A DNA stretch of 64,000 bases from Leptospiraceae bacterium (GTDB lineage: Bacteria > Spirochaetota > Leptospiria > Leptospirales > Leptonemataceae): NCBI GenBank assembly GCA_026005135.1, contig BPKM01000002.1, forward strand, positions 310,001 to 374,000. Direction: 5' to 3'. Below the pieces are notes generated by a model that saw nothing but the letters and a program-made list of their open reading frames with translations, did not search any database and was not told the origin of the DNA. This document shows, piece after piece, positions 37,126-46,513 of this stretch. A program made the translations under genes and the position numbers. Position 1 is the first letter of the stretch, and each line of letters opens with the position of its first letter.

Positions 37126-39042
37126 TTATTCTTCTAAAGTAGATAAATCGCCCGGATCTTCTCCTAATTCCTGAGCTTTTAATAAACGACGAACAATCTT
37201 ACCACTTCTTGTCTTTGGTAAATTATCTCTAAATTCTATCTCTGATGGTGTAGCAATTGGACCTAATTCTCTTCGAACATGATCCCTTAAAGTAGCTTTT
37301 AGATTTTCTGAGGGTTCATAACCTGGTTTTAAAACGATAAATCCTTTAATTCTTTCTCCTTTTACTTCATCAGGTAAACCTATTACAGCAGCTTCTGCAA
37401 CAGCTGGATGAGAAACAAAAGCACTTTCTACTTCTGCTGTACCAATTCTATGACCTGCTACATTCATAACATCATCAGCTCTTCCCAAAACAGCAAAATA
37501 ACCTTCTTCATCATAAAAAGCAACATCACCGCAAGAATAAACACCAGGTATATAATTCCAGTATTCTTTATAACGTTCATCATTATTCCAAACAGTTCTT
37601 AACATATAGGGAACTGGTTTTCGAATTACAAGTAAACCACCTTTATTAGGAGGTACTTTGTTTCCTTCTGGATCCACAACTTCTGCTACTATACCTGGCA
37701 TTGGTTTACCTGCTTTACCAAGTTTCGCCTTCATAGAAGGGAGTGTTCCAATTACAGGAGAAGCAATCTCTGTTTGCCAGAAATTATCTACAACAAAACC
37801 ATGATCTTTAACAATATGTTTTTGTGCCCATAAATGAGCTTCTGGATTTAATGGTTCTCCAGCAGATGCTAGTAAACGTAAGGTAGAAGTATCATATTTA
37901 TTTACATATTCTTCGCCAAAGCGCATAAACATTCGAATTGCAGTTGGAGCTGTAAACATCAAATTAACTCCATGTCGTTCTACTATTTTCCAAACGATTC
38001 CTGGATCTGGATAATTGATAGCACCTTCCCTTGCAACTACTGTAGCTCCTGTAATAAGTGGTCCATAAACTATATAACTATGGCCAACAATCCAACCTAT
38101 ATCAGATGTACTCCAAAAAATATCTCCATCTTTTATATCAAAAAATGCCCTACATAGATAATATGTACCTACCATATATCCACCATGAACATGAACAACT
38201 CCTTTAGGTTTTCCTGTTGTTCCACTTGTATATAAAATAAATAAAGGATCTTCAGAATCCATTATTTCTGGTTCGCACCACTGAGATTGACTATTCATTA
38301 GTTCTTCAAAATCTAATTCTTTTTCGTAAGTTAATTCAATTTGTGGTTTTTGTCTTCGATGTACAATAATTTTTTCCACATAATCTAAATCTTCTACTGC
38401 CTGATCTACAATACCTTTTAAAGGTATAACTTTTCCACCTCTATAAGTAATATCAGAGCAAATAACTATTTTAGCTTTAGAGTCTTCTATTCTACTTCGT
38501 AATGCCTGAACGCCCATTCCAGCATAAACAACAGAATGAATTGCACCAATTCTAGCACAGGCTAACATAGAATAAATTCCCTGTAATGTTAGGGGCATAT
38601 AAATGATAACCCGATCTCCTTTTTTTACACCAAGATTTTTTAAAGCATTTGCAACTTGATTGACCCTTCGTAGTAATCGATCATACGTTACAAGAACTTC
38701 TTCTCCAGTTTCTGACATCCAGATCAAAGCTACACGATTTCGATTTGCTCGATTTTGTCCAGTCACATGCCTATCTAACGCATTTACTGTAATATTGGTT
38801 TTTCCATTGATAAACCATTTATGGTATGGCATATTAAATTCTAATACTTTATCCCATTTCTGAAACCATACTAACTCATTTGCTATACTTCCCCAAAAAT
38901 TTTCTGGCTGTGTAATCGAATATAGATAAACAGATTCATAATCCTGAATTAAAGCATTTTGCTTTAAAAGTTCAGGTGGTTCAATAATCTTTTCGTTTTG
39001 CCCGGATAAAGTATCTATAGTTTTTGAAGTTTTTGTTTCCAT
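37126..39042 (-). CDS. acs: Acetyl-CoA synthetase (AMP-forming)
   Basis: 638 residues, full length. Signatures: LIYMPLTLQGIYSMLACARIGA, the P-loop-like YTSGTTGKPKGVVHVHGG, DNFWQTE, the hinge region YFAVLGRADDVMNVAGHR and the C-terminal acylatable lysine motif PKTRSGKIVRR. It makes acetyl-CoA from acetate, ATP and CoA, releasing PPi that the membrane pyrophosphatase can use. The start codon follows AAAGGAGAGAGAGT, shared with the acetate symporter genes. The leader upstream is an array of hairpins (39054-39322). It closes a leftward acetate module that begins with the porin at 48.1 kb. Confidence 0.95.
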   Translation of the reverse strand: METKTSKTIDTLSGQNEKIIEPPELLKQNALIQDYESVYLYSITQPENFWGSIANELVWFQKWDKVLEFNMPYHKWFINGKTNITVNALDRHVTGQNRANRNRVALIWMSETGEEVLVTYDRLLRRVNQVANALKNLGVKKGDRVIIYMPLTLQGIYSMLACARIGAIHSVVYAGMGVQALRSRIEDSKAKIVICSDITYRGGKVIPLKGIVDQAVEDLDYVEKIIVHRRQKPQIELTYEKELDFEELMNSQSQWCEPEIMDSEDPLFILYTSGTTGKPKGVVHVHGGYMVGTYYLCRAFFDIKDGDIFWSTSDIGWIVGHSYIVYGPLITGATVVAREGAINYPDPGIVWKIVERHGVNLMFTAPTAIRMFMRFGEEYVNKYDTSTLRLLASAGEPLNPEAHLWAQKHIVKDHGFVVDNFWQTEIASPVIGTLPSMKAKLGKAGKPMPGIVAEVVDPEGNKVPPNKGGLLVIRKPVPYMLRTVWNNDERYKEYWNYIPGVYSCGDVAFYDEEGYFAVLGRADDVMNVAGHRIGTAEVESAFVSHPAVAEAAVIGLPDEVKGERIKGFIVLKPGYEPSENLKATLRDHVRRELGPIATPSEIEFRDNLPKTRSGKIVRRLLKAQELGEDPGDLSTLEE

Positions 39043-39056
39043 ACTCTCTCTCCTTT
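39043..39056 (-). promoter_or_regulatory. GA-repeat ribosome-binding leader of acs
   Basis: Minus strand reads AAAGGAGAGAGAGT directly before the ATG. The same AAAGGAGAGAGAG string precedes actP, the DUF4212 gene and the porin gene, and no other gene in the window, so it marks the acetate module rather than a general Shine-Dalgarno style. Confidence 0.75.
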
Positions 39057-39322
39057 AGAGTTGACGCTGTGCAGAGCCCAGCGTCGATTTTTTTTTCCCA
39101 CCCTTCCCAACTCTATTTTTTGAGTTGTCGGCAAGTAAACCCACCGACGTTTTTTTTCCCACCTTCTTTAGGGTTGCCGTTGTGTAAACCCAACGGCTTT
39201 TTGAGTCAACCCACCCACCCTTTTTTAGAGTTGACGCTGTGCAGAGCCCAGCGTCGATTTTTTTTTTCCCACCCTTCCCAACCCTATTTTTTAAGTTGTC
39301 GGCTAGTAAACCCACCGACGGT
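39054..39322. repeat. Array of five hairpins with two 170-bp-spaced copies, in the acs leader
   Basis: Five stem-loops follow one another: GACGCTG/CAGCGTC (39063-39085), GTCGG/CCGAC (39127-39148), GCCGTTG/CAACGGC (39176-39197), then repeats of the first (39233-39255) and second (39298-39319). The stems differ but stay paired, while the loops keep an A..CCCA pattern. On the plus strand most stems are followed by 5-10 T. Outer arms TAGAGTTG (39056-39063) and CAACTCTA (39108-39115) enclose the first unit, and GGGTTG/CAACCC encloses the third. On the minus strand GGGTTGGGAAGGGTGGG (39268-39284) is a perfect four-run G-quadruplex motif. The array fills the spacer between the exonuclease gene and acs; its edge touches the acs ribosome-binding site. 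Confidence 0.85.
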
Positions 39323-39399
39323 TATTTTGTTTTTATTATTATTTAATATAAAATATTTTATTAATTACTATTTGTCAATAATAAAACATCTTAATTTAT

Positions 39400-40113
39400 T
39401 TATTTCATAAATTTTTTTATATTAAATCCTTTTCTCTGAGAAAGTTTTTTAATCAACTTTAAAAATAATTCCGCAGTAATTAAAGCATCTCCAATGGCAG
39501 TATGTCTACCACTTGCTTTTATATTATAACGTTCAATTAATTTATCTAATGTATATTCTTTTGGATTAATTTCTTCTAAATGAAGATTTCTATTTGTAAT
39601 CAATCGTTCATAATAGATTGCTAAATCCAGGGTATCAATAATAGGATTTAATATTGCTATGGGAAAAAATTCTTTTATATTATAAGATAAAATATTTCTA
39701 TCAAATGCTATATGATGTCCAACAACTATATCTCCCTGCAAATAATATAATAATTGCTCAAAAAATAATTTTCTATCTTTACCAATTTGAACATCCATAT
39801 TTCTAATTCCATGAACTGCAATATTATCTTTATTACCTGCATTTTCGGTTTTTAAAATTACTTCTAAAGAATCGCTTATATTAATTTCTAAATTCTCAAT
39901 ACGAACTGCACCAATTGAAATTACTTTATCTTTTTTATAATCCAGCCCAGTTGTTTCTGTATCTAAAACAACATAATGATTTTTATGGGGTTCTTTAAAA
40001 TAATTTTGGTGCTTGATTGTTTGCAAATAATTACATAATGCTATAGAATGTTTTATATTTTTACAATATTTTGCTTCCCAAAAATAACTTTTTAATTTAT
40101 TTATAAAAAACAT
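39400..40113 (-). CDS. DEDDh 3'-5' exonuclease, DNA polymerase III epsilon-like
   Basis: 237 residues. VVLDTETTGLDY (DEDD motif I, about 49-60), VGHHIAFDRNIL (motif II) and HTAIGDALITAELFLKL (motif III with His and Asp) form a complete DEDDh site. An N-terminal 45-residue helical extension precedes the nuclease fold. It overlaps the DUF294 gene by one base (TAATG). Stand-alone epsilon-like exonucleases next to DUF294 and acetate symporter genes recur in proteobacteria from memory, so the pairing is a conserved neighbourhood rather than a replication gene by default. Confidence 0.88.
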   Translation of the reverse strand: MFFINKLKSYFWEAKYCKNIKHSIALCNYLQTIKHQNYFKEPHKNHYVVLDTETTGLDYKKDKVISIGAVRIENLEINISDSLEVILKTENAGNKDNIAVHGIRNMDVQIGKDRKLFFEQLLYYLQGDIVVGHHIAFDRNILSYNIKEFFPIAILNPIIDTLDLAIYYERLITNRNLHLEEINPKEYTLDKLIERYNIKASGRHTAIGDALITAELFLKLIKKLSQRKGFNIKKFMK

Positions 40114-42020
40114 TATCTAATAAAATCTAATTGATATTTTACACTTAAAATTTTTTGTATAGATTCTATAGTATGGAAAGTATTTCTTAACAATTGTCGA
40201 TCTAATTTTGACAACTCTTCGGGTTTAATATATCTTCCTGAATCTCCATGTTTTAAACCCTGCATGGTTCGAAACCTTAAATAAATAGAGAAGGATTCTA
40301 TGGCTTCTTGATATATTTCTTTATTTTTTGAATCTAATTCCATTAGTTTATTATATCGTTCTATTGTTGATTGTAATTCTAATATTTCATAATCTAAACA
40401 TAAAACACGTGCAGCATCAATTATTGGCATCATACATCTTGCTTTTAAATCAAATTCATTTTTATGCTCTCCAGATCTTTCTACGATAAGATTGCGAAAA
40501 AAATTTAAAGGAGGTGGATTGGATATAGCCTGTTTTGCAAGTAATCCTATAAATAAAGAATTTTTAATATTATAAATATATTGTCTTAATTCTTTTGCTA
40601 AGTTTTCATCTCCATAGGCTACACGAAAATCAAAAAAAATTGTTGTATGCATAACATTTTTTTCATCGGGAATCTCTATCCATTTCTTAAAATATTCTTT
40701 CCATTTACTAATAGGCTGACACCATTGTGGATTTCTTGCCATAATATTTGCTGGACATTCTTTAAATCCACATTCCATAAGAATTTGGTTTACTTCTCTT
40801 CCCAATTTAAGAAAATAATCTGCTATTAAATCTTTATTATCTTCTGGATCTTCATAAATAATAGCATTATCCTGATCCGTTCTTAACATTTGTTCTTTTC
40901 TACCTTCGCTTCCTAAGGATAACCAGGCAAATGAAATATCGGGTTTTCTTAATCCTTCTTTTTCTAATTTAATAATACTTAACTCAATAGCTTTTTCTAT
41001 TAAAGCATCATTAATTTCTGTAATTGTATTTGCAATAAATTGTATAGAAACTTCCTGTTCTATATAATCTTTTAATAATTGTTCTGCCCTATTCCGAATA
41101 AAGGATAATCTTTTTGTTTCGTTTGTATTTTGTATTTCTTTTACAAGAACAGCAGGATTATTACCATGTAAAACTAAAACATCATGTTCAGAAACGATAC
41201 CATATAAAGGCGAATTTGATGTACCATCTTCTGTTAAAACTAAATGTCTGATATTTTTTTTCATCATTTGAATAATTGCTTCTGTAGCATTTATATTGGG
41301 TGACATCGTAAAAACTGGTGATGTCATAATTTCTTTTGCTTTTGCTGTAACTGGAAAATCGCCTGTTGCAACCTTTTTACGAAGATCAGAATCTGTTATT
41401 ATACCAACAGGATAATTTTTTTCATTAATAATTATTATAGAACCTATATTTTTTTCCTTCATAATTTTCGCTAATTCTCTAATCTCTGTTTCTGGAGAAC
41501 AGGTAATGACATTTTTTGTTATCTTTAATTCCAAAACTTCATCATGTTGAGATAAACTACGTAAATATTGATCCTGTAATGAAATATTCTTTTTTTTATA
41601 ATGGTGCATACCAGGAGAAAAACCAGAACTAAAATATCTTAATACACGAGGATATTTATGTATATATTCTTTAAATATATGAAAAGGTATTACATATAAA
41701 ATAGTATCTTCGTATGCCTGAGCAGAAAAAATATACAATCGATTTGCAAGTAGTGCTGCAATTCCAAACAGATCACCTTCTTCGAGAACTTCTATAATTT
41801 CTCTTGTTTCTTCTATTAACAAATGTATGGAACCCTGATTTATAACATAAAATTCTTCGGGTGGATTTTCTCCTTCGTGAAAAACAAATTCTTTTGCATT
41901 TAATACTTTTATTTTACTTAAACTTGCTAATTTTAGAAGATCTTCTTCTTCTATATACGAAAAAGGTGGATATTTGATCAAAAAATCTGTTATTCTTTGT
42001 TTTAAACTTTCTGAAACCAT
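40113..42020 (-). CDS. cNMP-binding, CBS-pair and DUF294 nucleotidyltransferase-like protein
   Basis: 635 residues. Domains in order: cyclic-nucleotide-binding beta-barrel (about 15-125; VLEEGDLFGIAALL), two CBS domains (about 165-285; MKEKNIGSIIIINEKNYPVG and IQMMKKNIRHLVLTEDG), a GlnD-like nucleotidyltransferase domain (about 335-470; LGSEGRKEQMLRTDQDNAII, with the catalytic acidic pair), and a DUF294 C-terminal helical domain (480-630). It probably senses nucleotides and modifies or regulates the acetate transport/activation system encoded around it. The start is 3 bases after the stop of the methyl-accepting protein gene, so both belong to one operon. Confidence 0.9.
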   Translation of the reverse strand: MVSESLKQRITDFLIKYPPFSYIEEEDLLKLASLSKIKVLNAKEFVFHEGENPPEEFYVINQGSIHLLIEETREIIEVLEEGDLFGIAALLANRLYIFSAQAYEDTILYVIPFHIFKEYIHKYPRVLRYFSSGFSPGMHHYKKKNISLQDQYLRSLSQHDEVLELKITKNVITCSPETEIRELAKIMKEKNIGSIIIINEKNYPVGIITDSDLRKKVATGDFPVTAKAKEIMTSPVFTMSPNINATEAIIQMMKKNIRHLVLTEDGTSNSPLYGIVSEHDVLVLHGNNPAVLVKEIQNTNETKRLSFIRNRAEQLLKDYIEQEVSIQFIANTITEINDALIEKAIELSIIKLEKEGLRKPDISFAWLSLGSEGRKEQMLRTDQDNAIIYEDPEDNKDLIADYFLKLGREVNQILMECGFKECPANIMARNPQWCQPISKWKEYFKKWIEIPDEKNVMHTTIFFDFRVAYGDENLAKELRQYIYNIKNSLFIGLLAKQAISNPPPLNFFRNLIVERSGEHKNEFDLKARCMMPIIDAARVLCLDYEILELQSTIERYNKLMELDSKNKEIYQEAIESFSIYLRFRTMQGLKHGDSGRYIKPEELSKLDRQLLRNTFHTIESIQKILSVKYQLDFIR

Positions 42021-42023
42021 TTT

Positions 42024-43994
42024 TTATTTTTTTAATACATCCAACTTAAAACCAATTCTTACTGCCCCCCAATGTTTTCCAAAAACATAAACAGGAGCAG
42101 AAATATCATGCATAATTTCTCCTGTATCTCTTCGATAAGATTGTAATAAATAGGGTTTATCTTTATTTGTAGCTGCTTTTAAACCTGTTGTATCGTCAAA
42201 AATCCGTTTTGTTCTATTCCCTATTAAATCAATATCATAATTGCCAGTAAGTGGTTTAGAATATTTTAAATTATGGGTTGGCATATAACCATGATCATCA
42301 TTTAAAACAGCGAATACAAAAGAAGGATGCTTTTGTAAATAATTTTCTTCTAAATCCTGTATATATTTATCTGTAAAACTATCAAATTTTGTATGGAATT
42401 TCTGTGGATTTGTATTTGGTATGGGAATATATGTTCTATCAAATAAATCTTCTTCTGTTATAAGTCCTTTTTTAACACCTTCTTCTAAAACTTTACCACA
42501 TTCTTTTGCAAAATCCATTGCAATTTTAGCTATTTTTTCAATTTCTTCTTTTGTTTCTTCTGTTAATTCAAATTCAGAAGCAGTTTTTCTTAAACTATCA
42601 GAATCATGTTTTAAATGTTCAAGTGCCTTTAAAATTTCTTCTACACTTTTTGTATTTCCTTCTATATTCTGGCTAATACTGAATAAATTATTAGCAAAGG
42701 ATTCTATACTCTGAGATTGTTCTTCTGATATTGCTGAAATACCCTGTAATCGTTCATTAACCTGATGTATTTGAGAAATAATAATATTTAATTGTTTATC
42801 TGCATTTTCGGAAATTGAAATACCATCAGAAGCTAAGGAATGCCCGGTTGAAATTATTTTTAATGTTTCATCACTCTGTATATGTAATTCTGTTATAGTT
42901 GTTGAAATTTCTTTTACAGCAATTCTTGTTCTTTCTGCTAATTTAGCTACTTCGTCTGCAACAACAGCAAAACCTTTACCAGCCTCTCCACTTCTTGCTG
43001 CTTCTATCGCTGCATTTAGTGCTAATAAATTCGTTTTTTCTGCAATTTCTTCTATGGTTCGTAATATTTTATTAATCCGATTTGTTGATTGTACAAGTTT
43101 TTCTGTTGCTTTAGAAGAACGTTCTACCATATCTGCCAATGTATGCAAAGCATCGATAGTTTTTTTAATTTCGATTCGTCCCTGTTCTGCTGTTTGAGTA
43201 GAATTTTCTGCTAATCCTACTATTTTTGATATTTCTTCTGTTGTATTCTGAATTCCATCACTTAATTCTTTTATTGCCGTATTTAGATGGTGAATACTTT
43301 TAGTTTGTTTTTGAATTCTTTCCTTAATAGCATTGGTATTATTAAATATATCTTCTGCATTTTTTGCTACATCCTCTGAAACATTTTGATAAAATAATAA
43401 ATTTTGCTCTGAACTTGCACTTAATTCTTTAAATTCTTTTAAGACTTTATTATAATCCTGTTTTAAAGCATCAATGGTTTTTTCTTCTTCATCTATGATA
43501 TGTTTTTCTTTATAGAGTATTTTTTGCAAAAGAAAAGATATACCTGTTAATATTGTAATATAAATATAATAAGTTATTAAATGATTTAAATCATATTCTC
43601 TAAAATGATAGCCTAAAAAAAATAAAACATAATACATTAATAACGATATAAATATATAATTGCCTTCTGTAGCCATTATAAGAATTAAAAAAACACTAAA
43701 TGAATGATAAAAAGCTACTATATGATAAGGAAATAAATGATAAAATAATATACTAAAACAAGGTAAAATAATATATTTTAATTTCTGAAAAATAGGTTGA
43801 ACTTCCCATAATACTAAGGTTCCTAATATTATAAACAAAATAGAAAAAATCAATAATAAATAATTTATTTTTTCAGTATAAAAGTAGTAATAACCTAAGA
43901 AATATAATGAACTTATTAAATGTGCAATAGAAACAATCTTCCAATATGTTGTATCTAAAAAAAGCTTTTCTTTCCAGTTTAATTGTTGTTCCAT
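42024..43994 (-). CDS. Methyl-accepting signalling protein with C-terminal sensor domain
   Basis: 656 residues. Five or six membrane helices (about 15-170), then a coiled-coil signalling domain with the tip [20 protein letters not shown] (about 315-335) and [16 protein letters not shown]. Unusually, a further about 150-residue globular domain follows the signalling tip: [58 protein letters not shown] and [10 protein letters not shown], resembling the cytoplasmic Cache-like C-terminal sensors of some chemoreceptors. Its place inside the acetate operon suggests it senses acetate, its flux or a related metabolite. Confidence 0.88.
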   Translation of the reverse strand: MEQQLNWKEKLFLDTTYWKIVSIAHLISSLYFLGYYYFYTEKINYLLLIFSILFIILGTLVLWEVQPIFQKLKYIILPCFSILFYHLFPYHIVAFYHSFSVFLILIMATEGNYIFISLLMYYVLFFLGYHFREYDLNHLITYYIYITILTGISFLLQKILYKEKHIIDEEEKTIDALKQDYNKVLKEFKELSASSEQNLLFYQNVSEDVAKNAEDIFNNTNAIKERIQKQTKSIHHLNTAIKELSDGIQNTTEEISKIVGLAENSTQTAEQGRIEIKKTIDALHTLADMVERSSKATEKLVQSTNRINKILRTIEEIAEKTNLLALNAAIEAARSGEAGKGFAVVADEVAKLAERTRIAVKEISTTITELHIQSDETLKIISTGHSLASDGISISENADKQLNIIISQIHQVNERLQGISAISEEQSQSIESFANNLFSISQNIEGNTKSVEEILKALEHLKHDSDSLRKTASEFELTEETKEEIEKIAKIAMDFAKECGKVLEEGVKKGLITEEDLFDRTYIPIPNTNPQKFHTKFDSFTDKYIQDLEENYLQKHPSFVFAVLNDDHGYMPTHNLKYSKPLTGNYDIDLIGNRTKRIFDDTTGLKAATNKDKPYLLQSYRRDTGEIMHDISAPVYVFGKHWGAVRIGFKLDVLKK

Positions 43995-44001
43995 TTTTTA
44001 T

Positions 44002-44190
44002 TTATTCATTAAAATTTAAAAATCCAATTTTTATTAAAATAACAATTACTAATAATAAACCAATACCAATAGCAATGGATAACCAGTAATTATCATAAAT
44101 TAATATTGGTTCAAAATAAAACCGAAGAAGAAGTGTAACTCCTCCATATATAGCAACAAATACTATGGACCAGAATCGATTTAACTTCAT
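44002..44190 (-). CDS. Small two-helix membrane protein
   Basis: 62 residues from ATG 44190 (MKLNRFWSIVFVAIYGGVTL). A longer reading from 44274 is rejected because it would begin inside the actP terminator hairpin. Two hydrophobic helices (about 5-24 and 36-56), no motif. It lies between actP and the methyl-accepting protein, 8 bases upstream of the latter, and may be an accessory of either. Weak AAG-rich ribosome-binding site. Confidence 0.5.
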   Translation of the reverse strand: MKLNRFWSIVFVAIYGGVTLLLRFYFEPILIYDNYWLSIAIGIGLLLVIVILIKIGFLNFNE

Positions 44191-44249
44191 AATATCATTT
44201 ATTCTTATTCTTAATTTTAAATACATCTGCCAGTATAATAAATAACTAC

Positions 44250-44272
44250 ATAAAAAAGGGGCAAAACGCCCC
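44250..44272 (-). terminator. Intrinsic terminator of actP
   Basis: Minus strand reads GGGGC GTTTT GCCCC TTTTTTATG: a 5-bp all-G/C stem, 5-base loop and six T, starting 9 bases after the actP stop. A canonical terminator separating the symporter genes from the downstream chemoreceptor operon. Confidence 0.88.
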
Positions 44273-44280
44273 ATTTATAT

Positions 44281-46056
44281 TTAATGGATAGCTTTTGCTT
44301 CGCCAGCACCTCTTGGAATTCGAATATCTTCTACAAAATGTTGTATATGTTCTGGTGGTGGAGATGTTACTTTAGAGACAATCCATCCTACAACAATATT
44401 TAATAACATCCCTATGGTACCAATACCTTCTGGAGAAATACCAAATAACCAGTTTTCTGGTTTATTTGCTGCTGGATTAATAAATTTAAAATAAATAATG
44501 TATCCAGCTGTAAATACTAATCCTACTATTAAACCTGTAATTGCTCCTTCTTTGTTATATCGTTTATTAAAGATACCCATTAAAATTAAAGGAAAAAACG
44601 AAGCACTTGCAAGACCGAATGCAAAAGCAACTACCTGTGCCACAAAGCCAGGTGGATTAATACCGAAATACCCAGCAATGATTACTGCTATAGCAGCACC
44701 CACTCTTGCCCAGATTAATTCTCCTTTTTCGGAGATATCGGGAACAAAGATACCTTTAATTAAATCATGAGACATTGCTGTTGAAATTACAAGTAGTAAA
44801 CCAGCTGCTGTAGATAATGCTGCTGCGAGACCACCAGCTGCAACAAGACCAGATACCCATGCTGGTAATCCAGAAATTTCGGGATTAGCAAGTACCATTA
44901 TATCTCTATCCACATAAAGTTCATTTTCATTGTCAGTTAATTTATTAGAAACAAGTAATTGTCCATGTTCACCTTTTTCTCCAGTAAATTTTGGTGAACC
45001 TTCAAAAGGAGCACCTGCTCTATATTGAATTATACCATCATTATTTTTATCCACCCAGGCAATTAGATGCGAAGCTTCCCATTTTTTAAACCAGTTAGGT
45101 GCTTCTTGGTATGGTTTGTTATTGACAGTTTTTATTAAATTGGTTTTTGCAAATACTGCAATTGCAGGAGCTGTAGTATAAAGTAATGCAATAAATAGTA
45201 ATGCCCATCCAGCAGAAACACGAGCATCTCTTACTTTTGGAACGGTATAGAATCGAATAATTACGTGGGGAAGTCCAGCAGTTCCTACCATTAAAGAAAA
45301 GGTAATGGCAAATACATCAACCATTCCCTTGGTTCCAGCTGTATAAGGTTTAAGACCCAATTCCTGATGCAATTGATCCAGCTTATCCAGGATATAAACA
45401 CCTGGTTCATCAACAAGGGTTGCACCAAGACCTGTTTGTGGCAAAATATGTCCAGTTACCATAAACGTTAAAAAGAATGCTGGAATTAAATATGCTATAA
45501 TTAAAACACAATATTGGGCTACCTGTGTCCAGGTAATACCTTTCATTCCTCCTAATACAGCATAGAATAATACAATAAACATTCCAATGATCACACCTGT
45601 ATTAATATCTACTTCCAGATAACGAGAAAATACAATACCCACACCACGCATTTGTCCAGCAACATAAGTAAAAGAAACGAAAATTGCTGCAATTACCGCT
45701 ACAACTCTTGCAAATTTAGAATAATAACGATCCCCCACAAATTCTGGAACTGTATATTTTCCATATTTTCTTAAGTAAGGAGCAAGAAGCATTGCAAGTA
45801 GTACATATCCCCCTGTCCATCCCATTAAGTATACAGCGCCATCTCTTCCTATAAAGGCAATCAATCCAGCCATAGATATAAATGATGCTGCAGACATCCA
45901 GTCCGCTGCTGTAGCCATACCATTAGCAACTGGTGGAACCGATGTAGCTGCTACATAAAAATCCTTAGTGGAACGTGCCCTTGACCATATCGCAATACCT
46001 ATATATAAAGCAAAACTTAAACCTACAAATATCCATGTCCATGCTAAAACACCCAT
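44281..46056 (-). CDS. actP: Sodium/solute symporter, acetate permease-like large subunit
   Basis: 591 residues with about 13 membrane helices, SSS (SLC5) family. Conserved segments: ARSTKDFYVAATSVPPVANG, AADWMSAASFISMAG, the sodium-site region GGMKGITWTQVAQY, and SLMVGTAGLPHVIIRFYTVP. A periplasmic insertion of about 80 residues (KTNLIKTVNNKPYQEAPNWF to about ENELYVDRD) includes an EF-hand-like WVDKNNDGIIQY, typical of this subfamily (VC_2705-type). Together with the DUF4212 small subunit 27 bases upstream it forms a two-component symporter. Substrate acetate is inferred from acs in the module; other monocarboxylates are possible. The start follows AAAGGAGAGAGAGT. Confidence 0.9.
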   Translation of the reverse strand: MGVLAWTWIFVGLSFALYIGIAIWSRARSTKDFYVAATSVPPVANGMATAADWMSAASFISMAGLIAFIGRDGAVYLMGWTGGYVLLAMLLAPYLRKYGKYTVPEFVGDRYYSKFARVVAVIAAIFVSFTYVAGQMRGVGIVFSRYLEVDINTGVIIGMFIVLFYAVLGGMKGITWTQVAQYCVLIIAYLIPAFFLTFMVTGHILPQTGLGATLVDEPGVYILDKLDQLHQELGLKPYTAGTKGMVDVFAITFSLMVGTAGLPHVIIRFYTVPKVRDARVSAGWALLFIALLYTTAPAIAVFAKTNLIKTVNNKPYQEAPNWFKKWEASHLIAWVDKNNDGIIQYRAGAPFEGSPKFTGEKGEHGQLLVSNKLTDNENELYVDRDIMVLANPEISGLPAWVSGLVAAGGLAAALSTAAGLLLVISTAMSHDLIKGIFVPDISEKGELIWARVGAAIAVIIAGYFGINPPGFVAQVVAFAFGLASASFFPLILMGIFNKRYNKEGAITGLIVGLVFTAGYIIYFKFINPAANKPENWLFGISPEGIGTIGMLLNIVVGWIVSKVTSPPPEHIQHFVEDIRIPRGAGEAKAIH

Positions 46057-46070
46057 ACTCTCTCTCCTTT
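46057..46070 (-). promoter_or_regulatory. GA-repeat ribosome-binding leader of actP
   Basis: AAAGGAGAGAGAGT precedes the ATG without a gap, identical over 14 bases to the acs leader. Confidence 0.75.
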
Positions 46071-46083
46071 TTTATTTTTTTTA

Positions 46084-46341
46084 TTAGTCTTCGTGAACAT
46101 CATATTCACGATCCAGTTTATTCATTAGTGCAGAATAGACAAAAATCAAAATTACAAACACTATGATGGAGCCCTGTTGTGCAAACCAGAAACCTAATTT
46201 AAATCCAAATATTCTTATATTATCCAGGGCATTTACGGCAAAAATCCCTGCCACATACGAAACCAAAAACCAAATAGCCAGAAGAATCCCCACATAGGTG
46301 AGGTTCTTCATCCAGTATTCATGAAGTCTTTTGTCATTCAT
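46084..46341 (-). CDS. DUF4212 small subunit of the sodium/solute symporter
   Basis: 85 residues with two membrane helices (about 12-35 and 50-72). The N-terminal YWMKNLTYVGILLAIWFLVS and the mid segment FGFKLGFWFAQQGSIIVFV match the small subunit that always accompanies VC_2705-type SSS transporters, by memory of the family. The cytoplasmic end NKLDREYDVHED is acidic. It lies 27 bases upstream of actP in the same direction. Preceded by its own AAAGGAGAGAGAG leader. Confidence 0.93.
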   Translation of the reverse strand: MNDKRLHEYWMKNLTYVGILLAIWFLVSYVAGIFAVNALDNIRIFGFKLGFWFAQQGSIIVFVILIFVYSALMNKLDREYDVHED

Positions 46342-46358
46342 TTGCTCTCTCTCCTTTA
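46342..46358 (-). promoter_or_regulatory. GA-repeat ribosome-binding leader of the DUF4212 gene
   Basis: Minus strand TAAAGGAGAGAGAGCAA directly before ATG 46341; the 14-base core TAAAGGAGAGAGAG also precedes the porin gene. Confidence 0.75.
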
Positions 46359-46477
46359 TTATTTTTGTAGCTTATGATATTAATATAAGCACATTTTAAT
46401 CTTTATATAATCTCCTGTTTTTTATATTTATTTTTATTTTTTATATTACTATGTTTTATAAATATAAAGAACAGGAG

Positions 46478-46506
46478 AATGAGCCAGGTATAAAACCCAG
46501 CTCATT
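46478..46506. terminator. Hairpin between the porin gene and the DUF4212 gene
   Basis: AATGAGC (46478-46484) pairs with GCTCATT (46500-46506), and an inner GG pairs with CC across a 2x2 internal loop. It lies just beyond the restored porin end (46514) and may terminate or process the porin message; no clear U-tract follows on the minus strand. Confidence 0.5.
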
Positions 46507-46513
46507 TTAAATC

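Noticed and set aside
39061..39320. The acs-leader array as integron attC sites
   Set aside because: Units begin GTTGACG and end CCCAAC, but these do not fit GTTRRRY and RYYYAAC, there are no cassette genes between units, and no integrase is present.
39024..39410. Open frames on both strands across the hairpin array
   Set aside because: They are translations of the repeats (recurring GLLADN and GGKKK on one strand, FFFSHPSQ on the other), with no ribosome-binding site; noncoding repeat is the better explanation.
44191..44274. N-terminal extension of the two-helix membrane protein
   Set aside because: It would start inside the actP terminator stem; ATG 44190 gives a compact protein.
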